DNA of 57,284 nucleotides from an uncultured Acidaminococcus sp. (GCA_900315205.1 OMYF01000021.1:1-57284), one strand, 5' to 3'. Positions 44,685 through 53,980 are shown, counted from the first letter of the stretch. Numbers and translations: made by a program. Notes: generated by a model not told the origin, from the sequence alone.

Positions 44685-47397
44685 TTCGGTCAAAGAACCT
44701 GTCATTTCCCGCTTCGATATGAACGCCCAGCCGGTGGTCACGGTGGCCCTGAGCTCTGATACCGCCAGTCTGCGCGAAATCAGTATCTTTGTGGAGGACG
44801 TCCTGAAGCCCAGACTGCAGAAAATCAGCGGTGTGGGACAGCTGACCATCAGTGGCCGGGAAGAGAGGGAAATCCAGCTGCAGCTGGATCTGGACAAACT
44901 GAATGCCTATGGTCTTTCCGTTGCTGAAGTGGGACAGCATATGGAAGCGGCCAATCAGGACATCCCCGGAGGCAAGGTGGGCGGCCAGGAGGAACTGCTG
45001 GTACGGACAGCCGGAAATTTCCATTCACTGGACCAGTTCAACCAGGTCATCGTAGGCAGCCGGAACGAGATACCCCTTTATTTCTGGCAGGTGGGGAAGC
45101 CCCAGGATACGATCAAGGACAAAACCAGTACGGCCAGATATGATGGGAAACCGGCCGTGGGGATTTCTGTGGGGAAACAGTCCGGCAGCAATACGGTCCA
45201 GGTGGCCAGTGATGTGAAGAAAGAGCTGGAGCGGATCAGGCCGATCCTTCCTGAAGGCATAGAGATGCATCTCGTGCGGGATGATGCCTCACGCATTGCC
45301 GATTCCCTTTCTCAGGTAAAAGAAGATCTGCTGACGGGGACGGTATTCACCATCCTCATTGTATTCTGGTTCCTGGGGGACTGGCGGAGTACGGTGATCA
45401 GTTCGCTGGCCATTCCCATTTCCATCGTAGGTACATTCTTTTTCATGAAATTGGCCGGATTTTCTCTGAATACCATGTCCCTGCTGGGGCTGACCCTTTC
45501 TGTGGGTCTGCTGACCGATGATGCCATCGTAGTCATCGAAAACATCATACGCCACCGGCAGATGGGGCAAACGGCCAAAGAAGCGGCGCTCCAGGGCACG
45601 GAAGAAATTACCCTGGCTGTGATGGCGGCCACTTTCACCGTGGCTGCCGTATTCCTGCCGGTGGGGTTCATGTCGGGAAGCGATGGGCAGATGTTCAAGG
45701 AGTTTGGCTTTTCCGTTGCTTTTGCGGTCCTGGTCTCCCTTTTTGTGTCCTTTACCCTGACTCCCATGATGGCGGCCCTGTACCTGCCCGTAGGGGAACC
45801 GGCACTGCCGTCCTGCCTGGAAAAACTCTGGCAACGCTGGCAGACAGGCCTGGACCGGCTGACCCGATGGTACAGCGGACTGCTCCGTACTCTCCTGGAT
45901 GGTCATCGGAAACAGGTGCTGGGGGTGGCTGTGGCGCTGTTCCTGCTGAGCCTGGGACTGATTCCCTTCCTGGGTTCGACTTATATGCCGACGGGAGACC
46001 GGGGACAGTTTACGGTAAAAATCCGGGGCGCCTCCGATGCTTCCTCTGAAAAAATGGATGAACAGGCCGGGTATCTGACAGATGTCCTGAAAGAAGTCCC
46101 GGAAGTCCAGCATGTTTATGATGCTTCGTCCAATCAGCAGCATGAATTGTTTGTGAAACTGGTCCCCAAAAAAGAACGGAAGCGGAGCCAAAAGAAGATT
46201 ATCCAGGCCATCCGGGAAAAATGCAACTGTCTGCCCGGTGTCCGGGCTGATTTTCTGGAAGAGGATGAAAAACCCATTGCCGTTTCTCTGACCGGTCCTT
46301 CCCAGAAGATGCTGATCCCTCTGGCCGAGCAGGTCCAGCAGGAACTGGAGCAGATTCCCGGGGTACAGGATGTTGCTTCCAGTTTCCACGGAGGGTCTCC
46401 CAATCTGATCCTTTCTCTGAAAGAGAAAGAGGCCCATGATCTGGGAATTTCTTCCTCTCAGGTGGGAACCACTATCCAGACACTGCTGAACGGCTCCGTG
46501 GTGGGGAAATACGATGACCAGGAGGAACGGGTGGATATCAGGATGCGTCTGACTCCACAAGGCCGCAGCAAAGCAGATATGCTGCAGCAGGTCTATATCC
46601 CCAGTGAGCATCAGCAGGGAGAAGGGCAGCTGATGATTCCCCTGTCCCAGGTGGCAGAATGGAAATATGGCACCAGTGCCAGCGACATACGGCGTTATGA
46701 CCGGCAGAAGGAAATCCGGATTACCGGCAATACGGATGGAACGTCCCTGGGAGAAGCGATGGACGGGTTCTTTGCAAAGGTGGAGGAACTCCGTCTCCCT
46801 CCCGGATGCCATGTGGGACAGGCAGGAGCCAGCGATGACATGGACGATTCTTTTGCCAACATGCTCCAGGCTCTGGGTCTGGCTGTAGCTTTTATCTTTA
46901 TGATCCTGGCTGCCCAGTTTGAAAGTTATGCAGAACCATTTGTCATCATGTTTTCCCTGCCTCTGGCCCTGATCGGGGCTTTGGGCGGCCTGTTTGTCAC
47001 GGGCAGTGAAATCAGCCTGGTTTCTCTGATCGGCATCATGACGCTGATGGGACTGGTGACCAAGAATGCCATTCTGCTGGTGGATTTTGCCAAGGAACAG
47101 ATCCGGGAAGGGGAAAACTGCAATGAGGCACTGGTGAAAGCCGGCAGTGTACGGCTGCGGCCCATTCTGATGACCACGTTTTCCACCATTGCCGGGATGG
47201 TGCCCATTGCCCTGGGTATGGGAGCGGGAGCGGAAGTCCGGGCTCCCATGGGCCATGCGGTCATTGGCGGGGTCATGACTTCCACTGTGCTTACCCTTGT
47301 GGTGGTGCCAACGGTTTATTCGCTGCTCCATCAGTGGCAGGAAGAAAGACAAAAGAAGAAAAAAGAGAGAGCTGCAGGTACCTGCCCTGAACCGTAA
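44560..47397 (+). CDS. RND pump of the first system, main part (frameshifted)
   Basis: Carries the rest of a pump that would be about 1,025 aa. Genuine similarity begins at about 44671 (GELPDSVKEPVISRFDMNAQPVVTVAL); the codons before that are out-of-frame sequence of the preceding fragment. Visible are porter domains, the membrane blocks (TVFTILIVFWFLGDWRSTVISSLAIP), the proton-relay aspartates of helix 4 (GLLTDDAIVVIENI), and the second half with GLVTKNAILLVDFA and RLRPILMTTFSTIAGMVP. HAE1 pumps export drugs or other amphiphiles by proton exchange. It may be inactive, or the extra G may be an assembly or sequencing artefact. Confidence 0.88.
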   Translation: MNPFPRKGNRKSMWNSISGWIRRVLRRKCGIKSVAYGGELPDSVKEPVISRFDMNAQPVVTVALSSDTASLREISIFVEDVLKPRLQKISGVGQLTISGREEREIQLQLDLDKLNAYGLSVAEVGQHMEAANQDIPGGKVGGQEELLVRTAGNFHSLDQFNQVIVGSRNEIPLYFWQVGKPQDTIKDKTSTARYDGKPAVGISVGKQSGSNTVQVASDVKKELERIRPILPEGIEMHLVRDDASRIADSLSQVKEDLLTGTVFTILIVFWFLGDWRSTVISSLAIPISIVGTFFFMKLAGFSLNTMSLLGLTLSVGLLTDDAIVVIENIIRHRQMGQTAKEAALQGTEEITLAVMAATFTVAAVFLPVGFMSGSDGQMFKEFGFSVAFAVLVSLFVSFTLTPMMAALYLPVGEPALPSCLEKLWQRWQTGLDRLTRWYSGLLRTLLDGHRKQVLGVAVALFLLSLGLIPFLGSTYMPTGDRGQFTVKIRGASDASSEKMDEQAGYLTDVLKEVPEVQHVYDASSNQQHELFVKLVPKKERKRSQKKIIQAIREKCNCLPGVRADFLEEDEKPIAVSLTGPSQKMLIPLAEQVQQELEQIPGVQDVASSFHGGSPNLILSLKEKEAHDLGISSSQVGTTIQTLLNGSVVGKYDDQEERVDIRMRLTPQGRSKADMLQQVYIPSEHQQGEGQLMIPLSQVAEWKYGTSASDIRRYDRQKEIRITGNTDGTSLGEAMDGFFAKVEELRLPPGCHVGQAGASDDMDDSFANMLQALGLAVAFIFMILAAQFESYAEPFVIMFSLPLALIGALGGLFVTGSEISLVSLIGIMTLMGLVTKNAILLVDFAKEQIREGENCNEALVKAGSVRLRPILMTTFSTIAGMVPIALGMGAGAEVRAPMGHAVIGGVMTSTVLTLVVVPTVYSLLHQWQEERQKKKKERAAGTCPEP

Positions 47398-47559
47398 AAA
47401 AGAGGAACAGTTCCGGAGGACATGCAGCAGGCTTTCTCCAAAGACTTTGAAGCTGTCTGCGGCCCGGCGGAACAGGCTGTTCTCCCGGCAAAGGATATGC
47501 AGATGTCCGGCTGGACGGGACTTACGGGCAGTGGATGGAACTGATCGGAAAACAGAAAA
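47398..47559 (+). other. Intergenic stretch after the first pump gene
   Basis: About 160 bases with no supported gene. A 40-codon frame from 47422 (MQQAFSKDFEAVCGP...) has GGAGG only two bases before its ATG and no recognisable similarity. Confidence 0.3.
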
Positions 47560-47612
47560 ACAAGGTGTATGGGAAAGGGAGATCCCTTTCTCCATACACC
47601 TTGTGTCTTTTA
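47560..47612. terminator. Shared terminator between the convergent pump genes
   Basis: ACAAGGTGTATGG-GAAAGGGA pairs with TCCCTTTC-T-CCATACACCTTGT (21 bp, one bulged base). A and T runs flank both sides, so it can serve both directions. Confidence 0.85.
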
Positions 47613-47671
47613 CAGTCCGATCTTTCTGTATCCGGAGCCGGTACTGCAGATCCCGGTCTGACAGAGGAAGC

Positions 47672-50600
47672 TCAGCTTACCCTGAAGACCATGCAGTACA
47701 GAGTGGGCAGGAAGAGCAGGGTCAGAGCCGTGGCCCCGGTAAGGCCGCAGGCCATGGCGATGGCCATGGCATTCCAGAAGGGGCTGGCGAACATCGGGAC
47801 AAGTCCCAGGATGGTCGTGAGGGCTGCCAGCATGATGGGGCGGAAACGGACGATGGATGCTTCGACAACCGCCGTATGATGGTCCATGCCCTGTTCCTGG
47901 TGCAGCTCGATCTGCTGGATGATGACCATGGAATTGCGGATGACGGTCCCGATCAGGGCAAAAGAACCGACTTCCGCCATGACGCCCATGGGCGCGTCGA
48001 AGAGCAGGAGGCCGATGGCAATGCCGGTGATGCAGAGCGGTGCCGTACAGAGGATGACAAAAAGTTTGCGGATGTCCTTCATCTGGAACATCAGGAGGAC
48101 CAGCATGGCGACGAGCATTCCGGGAACCGGTCCCAGGAGGTAGCGGGTCGCTTTCGTGCTGCTTTCGAGCGGACCGTCGATTTCCACCTTGACGCCGGGC
48201 GGCAGGCTGCTGCGGAATTCTTTCATGTCATCCCAGATTTTCTGGGCCACGTCGTTGCCCGTGACACCTTCTCCGACATCGGCGCCGATGGTGATGGTGG
48301 GCTGCAGATCCCGGCGCCAGATCATATTGTCTTCCATGACGGGCGTAATGCGCGCCACCTGGGACAGCGGGACGGCGCCGTTTTTTGTGGGGATCGTGAT
48401 GGACTGGACGTCATGGAGGGAATTGCGGTCCTTCTTGTCCAGCTGGAAGACCATGGAACGGTTCTGGTCCCCGTCGTAATAATGGGAGAAGGTATAGCCT
48501 GAAACATTGGCGTAGAGGACATTTGAGACCTCACTGCGGGTCAGGCCGATCTGTTTGAGCCGGTCATTGTCGATCTCGATCCTGACGGCCGGTGCTTTTT
48601 CCATCCAGTCATAGATGGTCATCGTCACGTCAGGATTCTGCTCCATCCGGTCGCGGACTTTGGCCGCATAGGTACGGGCCATATCCGCTGTGGGGGCGGA
48701 AACCCGGAACATGACAGGATAATCCTTGGGCGGTCCCAGCGGCACAGCCTTGGAATAGGCCGTGACTTCCGGGAGTTTTTCCTTGATGATGGCGTCGATT
48801 TTTTTGGCGATCCGCCTGCGGGCATTCACATCTTTGGCGACCGTCACGAGCTGCGCGTAGTTGTCCCGCGGCTGGACCGGGTTCAGGACGAGGATGAAGC
48901 GGGGCGAACTCTTGCCGATATACGCCGAATAATGGTCTATGTCGGGATCGCCGTCAATGGCCTGCATCAGTGTCTGCATGGCCTGGTCGCTCTGCTTGAT
49001 GCCGGCGCCTTCGGGCAGGTGGAGTTCCGTAATGACTTCCGGCCGGACGGATTCGGGGAAGAATTCCTGTTTGACCAGGGTCAGCAGGAAAATGGAGCCG
49101 GCCAGGCAGCCTGCCGCGACGGCCATGACTGTCTTATGATGCTTCAGGCACCATTCCAGGACGGTGCGGAACCTGTTATAGAAAGGAGTATCATAGCTTT
49201 CCGCCTGGATGACTTTGGGACGGATCCATTCATAGCCGAGCGTCGGGGCCACTGTCTGGGATACGAACCAGGAAAACATCAGCGTCATCGAGATGACCGG
49301 GAAAAGGGATCCGGCAAATTCAGAAACGTTGCAGTTTGAAAAAGCGATGGGCAGGAAGCTCAGGCACGTGATCATGGTACCGAAGCACAGCGTCGTGCCG
49401 TTTGTCTTGAAGGCGTACGTGGCAGCTTCCAGTCGGTCCATGCCTTCGCTCATCTTGACTTCCATCAGTTCGACGACGACGATTGCGTCATCGACGAGCA
49501 TACCCAGGGAAATGATGAGGGAACCCAGGGAAATCTTGTGCAGGTCGATCCCGGCAAGGTACATGCCGACAAATGCGCCCATCAGCACGAGCGGGATGCA
49601 GACCGAGATGACATAGCCGCACTGGCGGCCCATTGAAAACAGGCTCACGACGAGGACGATGATGATGGCCTCATAGAGACCTTCGGAAAACTCACTGATG
49701 GAGTCCTCGACCACCTTGGGCTGGTTGGCGACCTGCTTCAGTTCCATCCCGAGGGGCAGGATCTTTTCCATTTTGCCGGTCAGGGCTGCCAGGTTATGGC
49801 CCAGCGTGATGTTGTTGCCGCCGTCGGCCATGGAGATGGCAATGCCCACAGCCTGCTGTCCGTTCACATACATCTTCGGCTCCGGTGGATCCGGATATTC
49901 CTGGGTGACCGTGGCGATGTCTCCCAGACGGAAGGTCCTGCCGCCGGCATTGATCAGGATGGCGCGGATATCATCCAGCTTTTCCGTAAGGCCCGTGACC
50001 CGCATGTACACATTGTCCCCGCCTGTGTCGAGGACGCCCGTCGGGGCCACGGTGGTCTCTCCGTTGATGGCGGATGTGACCTGTTCCAGCGTGAGGCCCA
50101 GTTCCGCCAGCTTGGCATTGGACATACGGACATAGATCCGCATGGGCTGCTCACCGATCAGCTCCACCTTGTTGACGTCGGGGACCGTGTAAAACTGGCG
50201 TTTCAGTTCTTCTGCCTCCACACGGAGGTCTTCCAGGGAGAAGCTGTCGGACGTAAGGGCATAGATATTGCCGTAGACATCATCGAAGCGGTCGTCGAAA
50301 TAGGGACCGTAGACGCCGCTGGGCAGTTCCGAGGCATGATCATTCACATAGTTGCGGACTTCCAGCCAGTGTTTGCGGACTTCCGCGTTGGGAACCTGTT
50401 CCTTCAGGATGACGTTGACGACACTGACGCCGGGACGGGAATAAGAGGTGATGTAATCGATGTCCGGTGTGGCCTGGACCATTTTGTCCAGTTTGCTCGT
50501 CACGAGATCCTGCATCTGGTCAGCCGTGGCACCGGGCCAGGCGGCCGAAATGACCATCTGGCGGACGACGAAGGACGGGTCCTCGCTGCGGCCCAGCGCA

Positions 50601-50695
50601 TGGAAGGAATAGATACCGGCGATGAAGATCAGGACCGTAAAGAAGTAAACGACCTGGCGGTGCTTGACGCACCAGCGGGCTAAATTGAAATTCAT
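47672..50695 (-). CDS. RND efflux pump (second system)
   Basis: Intact 1,007-aa inner-membrane RND transporter. The first helix follows MNFNLARWCVKHRQVVYFFTVLIFIAGIYSF. Porter regions include GRSEDPSFVVRQMVISAAWPGA; the proton-relay aspartates of helix 4 are in GMLVDDAIVVVELMEVK; the late motif is VRFRPIMLAALTTILGLVP. The DPSF segment near residue 40 places it in an AcrB-like subgroup different from the first pump. The start overlaps the stop of the adaptor gene (TGATG), so the two are translationally coupled. The substrate is unknown. Confidence 0.93.
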   Translation of the reverse strand: MNFNLARWCVKHRQVVYFFTVLIFIAGIYSFHALGRSEDPSFVVRQMVISAAWPGATADQMQDLVTSKLDKMVQATPDIDYITSYSRPGVSVVNVILKEQVPNAEVRKHWLEVRNYVNDHASELPSGVYGPYFDDRFDDVYGNIYALTSDSFSLEDLRVEAEELKRQFYTVPDVNKVELIGEQPMRIYVRMSNAKLAELGLTLEQVTSAINGETTVAPTGVLDTGGDNVYMRVTGLTEKLDDIRAILINAGGRTFRLGDIATVTQEYPDPPEPKMYVNGQQAVGIAISMADGGNNITLGHNLAALTGKMEKILPLGMELKQVANQPKVVEDSISEFSEGLYEAIIIVLVVSLFSMGRQCGYVISVCIPLVLMGAFVGMYLAGIDLHKISLGSLIISLGMLVDDAIVVVELMEVKMSEGMDRLEAATYAFKTNGTTLCFGTMITCLSFLPIAFSNCNVSEFAGSLFPVISMTLMFSWFVSQTVAPTLGYEWIRPKVIQAESYDTPFYNRFRTVLEWCLKHHKTVMAVAAGCLAGSIFLLTLVKQEFFPESVRPEVITELHLPEGAGIKQSDQAMQTLMQAIDGDPDIDHYSAYIGKSSPRFILVLNPVQPRDNYAQLVTVAKDVNARRRIAKKIDAIIKEKLPEVTAYSKAVPLGPPKDYPVMFRVSAPTADMARTYAAKVRDRMEQNPDVTMTIYDWMEKAPAVRIEIDNDRLKQIGLTRSEVSNVLYANVSGYTFSHYYDGDQNRSMVFQLDKKDRNSLHDVQSITIPTKNGAVPLSQVARITPVMEDNMIWRRDLQPTITIGADVGEGVTGNDVAQKIWDDMKEFRSSLPPGVKVEIDGPLESSTKATRYLLGPVPGMLVAMLVLLMFQMKDIRKLFVILCTAPLCITGIAIGLLLFDAPMGVMAEVGSFALIGTVIRNSMVIIQQIELHQEQGMDHHTAVVEASIVRFRPIMLAALTTILGLVPMFASPFWNAMAIAMACGLTGATALTLLFLPTLYCMVFRVS

Positions 50696-51816
50696 CAGGA
50701 TTCACTTCCTTCCAGCTTGACCTCCATTCCCTCACGCAGCTTGCTGATGCCGGCAGTCACGACCACATCGCCGTCCGACAGGCCATTCCGGATGCTGACC
50801 TTGTCTTCCTGGTAAGGGCCGAGCTCGACCGGGATGAGGGTAACTTTGCCGTCCCGGACGACCCAGACACCTGTGGAGCCGCCCGCTTCGTAAAGTGCGG
50901 AACGGGGAATGACGACTGCGGACTGACTGGCTGTCCCAAGGGTGACTTTGGCCGTCATGCCAAGGCGGGCGCCTTCCGGCATGGCTGGAATGGAAATGCG
51001 TACTTTATAAGTCCTGGTCGCCGCGTCGGCCATGGGAGAGATATAGCGGATGGCGCCTTCGGCCGTGGTATCGCCCAGGGCCCAGAACGTGATCGTGCAG
51101 GGCATGTCCGGAGCGATTGTGCCAAGGCGGCCTTCGGGGACATAGATCTCGATTTCCCGATTGCCGTCCTGGACTACAGTGACCATGGGGGAGCCGGCCG
51201 AAGCGACCTGGCCCACTTCGCCCGTGACGGAAGAGACGACACCGTCGTGATCGGCTGTGAGCTGTGTGTAGCCGAGCTGATTCAGGGCTGTCATGAGCTG
51301 GGCCTGCGCCTGGGCCAGAGTGGCATCAGCGGCCTCGTGCTGCGTACGGTATGAATCCCAGACCGATTCGCTGACGGCGCCCTGCTGATAGAGGGCCTCG
51401 TAACGGCGCGCGTTGTCCGCAGCCAGCTTGGCACTGCTGACCGCGGAGTTGACCGCAGCCTGGGCATTGTCGACCTGCTGCTGGACGTCCTTGGGATCGA
51501 TGAGCATCAGGATGTCGCCCGTGTGGACCTGGTCACCCAGATTGACATTGCGCTGGGTGATCCGGCCGCTGACCTGGAAGGCCAGGGTCGATTCGTATTT
51601 GCCCCGCACCGTACCGGGATAGGTATACTCCGTGGCGTAGGAACTTTTTCCGATGGTCACGGTACGCACGTACGGGATGGTCTTTTCCACCCTGGGTTTG
51701 TACAGGACTTTATAAAGGGCGTGGCCGATCAGGCAGACAAGGATGACCGCACAGGCGATGGCGAGTACCTTCCTGTGGCTCTGGAGCCAGCGGGTAATCT
51801 TTTCTTTCATGCTCAT
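50695..51816 (-). CDS. RND efflux membrane fusion protein (second system)
   Basis: Adaptor of 373 aa with an N-terminal membrane anchor (VLAIACAVILVCLIGHALYKVLY). The lipoyl halves are YESTLAFQVSGRITQRNVNLGDQVHTGDILMLIDPKD and LTADHDGVVSSVTGEVGQVASAGS, with a helical hairpin between them (QQQVDNAQAAVNSAVSSAKLAADNARRYEALYQQGAVSE). Its ATG overlaps the TGA of the tetR gene. A second in-frame ATG six bases on (MKEKITRW) is better spaced from GAGGAGG and may be the real start. It is middle gene of a tetR-adaptor-pump operon. Confidence 0.92.
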   Translation of the reverse strand: MSMKEKITRWLQSHRKVLAIACAVILVCLIGHALYKVLYKPRVEKTIPYVRTVTIGKSSYATEYTYPGTVRGKYESTLAFQVSGRITQRNVNLGDQVHTGDILMLIDPKDVQQQVDNAQAAVNSAVSSAKLAADNARRYEALYQQGAVSESVWDSYRTQHEAADATLAQAQAQLMTALNQLGYTQLTADHDGVVSSVTGEVGQVASAGSPMVTVVQDGNREIEIYVPEGRLGTIAPDMPCTITFWALGDTTAEGAIRYISPMADAATRTYKVRISIPAMPEGARLGMTAKVTLGTASQSAVVIPRSALYEAGGSTGVWVVRDGKVTLIPVELGPYQEDKVSIRNGLSDGDVVVTAGISKLREGMEVKLEGSES

Positions 51817-52436
51817 GCCTCCTCTTCACGGGTCAGGAAGTGGGACAGTACGAACTGGACCAGATTATCCAGCACCTCTTCCAGGGGCAGATTGTTCGGA
51901 TTGAGGGGCAGTTTCTGGTCTTTGACGAGGAACAGGGTCTCCGTGATGGAAATCAGGATATAGGATACGTAGGAACGTTCTTTTTCATCCTGGAAAGGCC
52001 GCAGTTCTCCCTCTTTTACCGCTCTTTCGAGGAGCTCTGTCAGGTAGTGCGACATGTCGAGGAGCTGCTCCCAGGCTGAGTCGTCGAGCAGGCCCGAGGG
52101 TGTCAGCAGTTCTTTGTAGACAAGATTCAGATGGCCCGAAGGATCGATCTGGATCTTCAGCAGGCGCTTCAGGAAAAAAGCAAACTGCTTCAGTGGGGAC
52201 AGGCCCGTTGCGGCCGTTTCGTTCTCGAGGAAATGGATCCGGCTGAGCTGCTGGTTGATGACGGCCTGGTACAGGGCCTGCTTGCTGCCGAAATAGTAAG
52301 CCACGAGGGCGCTGCTGCAGCCGGTCTTTTTCCCGATTTCCTTCAGGGTGACGGGATAGTATCCTTTTTCATTGAAAAGACTCTCTGCCACGGAAAGCAG
52401 TTTTTTGGTTGTCAGGGCGGCATCTCTTTGCTGCAT
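51813..52436 (-). CDS. TetR-family regulator of the second efflux operon
   Basis: A 207-aa repressor. The helix-turn-helix lies in LLSVAESLFNEKGYYPVTLKEIGKKTGCSSALVAYYFGSKQALYQAVI; the C-terminal domain resembles regulators with a CerR/YbiH-like ligand domain (ETLFLVKDQK, EEVLDNLVQFVLSHF), a by-eye judgement. The start MQQRDAALTTKK is chosen because GGAAGAG lies about eight bases upstream; a longer frame would run into the operator. A perfect 24-bp palindrome 32 bases upstream is its probable binding site. It overlaps the adaptor gene by four bases. Confidence 0.92.
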   Translation of the reverse strand: MQQRDAALTTKKLLSVAESLFNEKGYYPVTLKEIGKKTGCSSALVAYYFGSKQALYQAVINQQLSRIHFLENETAATGLSPLKQFAFFLKRLLKIQIDPSGHLNLVYKELLTPSGLLDDSAWEQLLDMSHYLTELLERAVKEGELRPFQDEKERSYVSYILISITETLFLVKDQKLPLNPNNLPLEEVLDNLVQFVLSHFLTREEEA

Positions 52437-52467
52437 GGGACATCTCTTCCTTTCACGAAGAAAATTA

Positions 52468-52491
52468 TTAATTGATTGATCAATCAATTAA
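52468..52491. promoter_or_regulatory. Perfect 24-bp palindromic TetR operator
   Basis: TTAATTGATTGA followed directly by its reverse complement TCAATCAATTAA. It lies between the tetR start and its likely minus-strand -10 (TATTAT or TATAAA at about 52500-52510), an ideal place for autorepression. Confidence 0.82.
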
Positions 52492-52551
52492 CTGCTAATT
52501 TTTATAATAGCATCTTTGTTTTTCCATTTCCAGTCGAACTGAAAAAATATT

Positions 52552-52560
52552 TGTTATAAT
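52552..52560 (+). promoter_or_regulatory. Extended -10 promoter for rmuC
   Basis: TGT followed by perfect TATAAT. The upstream hexamer (CGAACT region) is weak, as is common for extended -10 promoters. The rmuC start is about 128 bases downstream. Confidence 0.5.
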
Positions 52561-52687
52561 GATTCAGTAATGTGACAGAATGTTTCTGCGATACCATTTG
52601 CCTGCAGCGGGAGCGCCGGAAAAACGATGTACGGGTTGATCCCTGCAGTCAGAGTCCTGTTTCAGATTTAAGGAGGAGCGAAGATCC

Positions 52688-53671
52688 ATGCAGACTATTT
52701 TACTGGCGGCGCTGCTGGGCGCCCTTTGCATCACCATTGTTTTTCTCTGGCAGCTCCAGCGGACGTTGCGGGACCGGGATGCCTGGCAGCAGCAGGTTTC
52801 CCGCGAAAATGCCGAAAAGCTGCAGACGAGCCTTGATCAGAAGGTGACCCTTTCCATGAGTGTCGTCAGCGACCGGCTGCAGCAGGTGAACCGCAGCCTG
52901 GGGACGCTGGAGAGTCTTTCCCGGAATGTGGGTGAACTGAAAAAGGTCATGAGCAATGTCAAGAACCGGGGGATCTGGGGCGAACTGCAGCTGGGCCAGC
53001 TGCTGGCGGACATGCTTGCGGCCGATCAGTACGGGACCAACGTGGCCATACGGCCGCGCAGCCAGGAACGGGTGGAATTCGCCATCCGCCTGCCCGGAAA
53101 GGATCCGGCCCATCCCGTATGGCTCCCGATCGACGCCAAACTGCCCCAGGAAGATTACGCCAGGCTCCTGCAGGCCCGCGAGGACGGCGACAGCGATGCC
53201 GCGGCGGATGCTGCAAAGAAGCTGACCGTACGCATCACCGCAGAGGCCCGCGATATCCGGGAGAAATATATCGCGCCGCCGTATTCCACCGATTTTGCTG
53301 TCATGTATCTGCCCCTGGAAGGGCTTTTTGCAGAGGTAACGGCCGTTCCGGGCCTGATCAGTGAACTCCAGCGGAAATACCGGGTCACGGTCGCCGGCCC
53401 GTCGACGCTTGCAGCCCTGCTCAGCAGTCTCCAGATGGGCTTCCGGACGCTGAGCATCCAGCGGAATACCAGCCAGGTCTGGCAGTTCGTCACCCGCATC
53501 CGGACGGATATGCAGAATTTCGATGCAGCCGTCGAAAAGGCGCAGAAAAAACTTGCCGAGGCCCAGAATGCCCTGGAAGCCGTATCCCAGCGGAGCCGGA
53601 TCCTGAACCAGCACCTGGAGAGGGCAGAAAAATTTACGAGTCAACTTGACAAAATCGAAAAGAACGATTAA
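52688..53671 (+). CDS. rmuC: DNA recombination protein RmuC homologue
   Basis: RmuC-family protein thought to limit inverted-repeat recombination, with a nuclease-like fold. A membrane anchor (about 1-22: ILLAALLGALCITIVFLWQL) and coiled coil (about 25-90) precede the conserved core: NRGIWGELQLGQLLADML, WLPIDAKLPQEDYARLL, YSTDFAVMYLPLEGLFAEV and GPSTLAALLSSLQMGFRTL. A second coiled coil closes the protein. The length of 327 aa is at the short end of the family because the N-terminal coiled coil is brief. AAGGAGGAGCG precedes the ATG. The promoter of the serA leader overlaps its last codons. Confidence 0.92.
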   Translation: MQTILLAALLGALCITIVFLWQLQRTLRDRDAWQQQVSRENAEKLQTSLDQKVTLSMSVVSDRLQQVNRSLGTLESLSRNVGELKKVMSNVKNRGIWGELQLGQLLADMLAADQYGTNVAIRPRSQERVEFAIRLPGKDPAHPVWLPIDAKLPQEDYARLLQAREDGDSDAAADAAKKLTVRITAEARDIREKYIAPPYSTDFAVMYLPLEGLFAEVTAVPGLISELQRKYRVTVAGPSTLAALLSSLQMGFRTLSIQRNTSQVWQFVTRIRTDMQNFDAAVEKAQKKLAEAQNALEAVSQRSRILNQHLERAEKFTSQLDKIEKND

Positions 53672-53674
53672 AAT
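53646..53674 (+). promoter_or_regulatory. Promoter of the T-box leader and serA
   Basis: Perfect TTGACA (53646-53651), 17 bases, TAAAAT (53669-53674). It overlaps the rmuC stop codon, so serA is independent of rmuC. Confidence 0.82.
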
Positions 53675-53734
53675 AACAGCCAAGTACTTGAAATATCTTC
53701 ATCAATAGTATTAAAAAAATTAATGACGGAACCA

Positions 53735-53955
53735 AGTACAGAATAAGATCCGCACCAGAAAGCTGCCGGGTGATGCGAGGCAGTACGGACTTGTCCTGGA
53801 ATCCATTCCCGAGATGGCGGGGGCAGCAACCCGCCCGGCGAAACCGTTATCCTGACAATGAGGTCCTCACTGGAGGACAAAACAAGGTGGCACCACGTGA
53901 GAGTTTCTCCCGTCCTTGACAAACCGATGAGGGATGTCAGGTACGGGAGTTTTTA
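53735..53955 (+). promoter_or_regulatory. T-box riboswitch, probably tRNA-Ser specific
   Basis: The T-box core AACAAGGTGGCACCACG (from 53881) forms the antiterminator that binds the uncharged tRNA end. It is followed by a terminator: CTCCCGT...TGACA pairs with TGTCA...TACGGGAG, then TTTTT (about 53907-53955). Stem I with GATGCGAGGCAGTA begins near 53772. On its 3' side GGAATCCATTCC presents TCC (53802-53804) as the likely specifier, a serine codon. Low charged tRNA-Ser would then allow read-through into serA. The core is seen directly; the specifier is inferred. Confidence 0.88.
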
Positions 53956-53980
53956 TTCAGCGATATGGAGGAAAAAAGAA

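Noticed and set aside
47422..47544. 40-codon ORF after the first RND gene
   Set aside because: The Shine-Dalgarno sequence is only two bases from the ATG and the peptide matches nothing I recognise; it may be a decayed gene end.
53858..53980. Longer serA reading frame starting inside the T-box
   Set aside because: These codons lie in the riboswitch core and terminator; the family N-terminus and GGAGG support the start at 53981.
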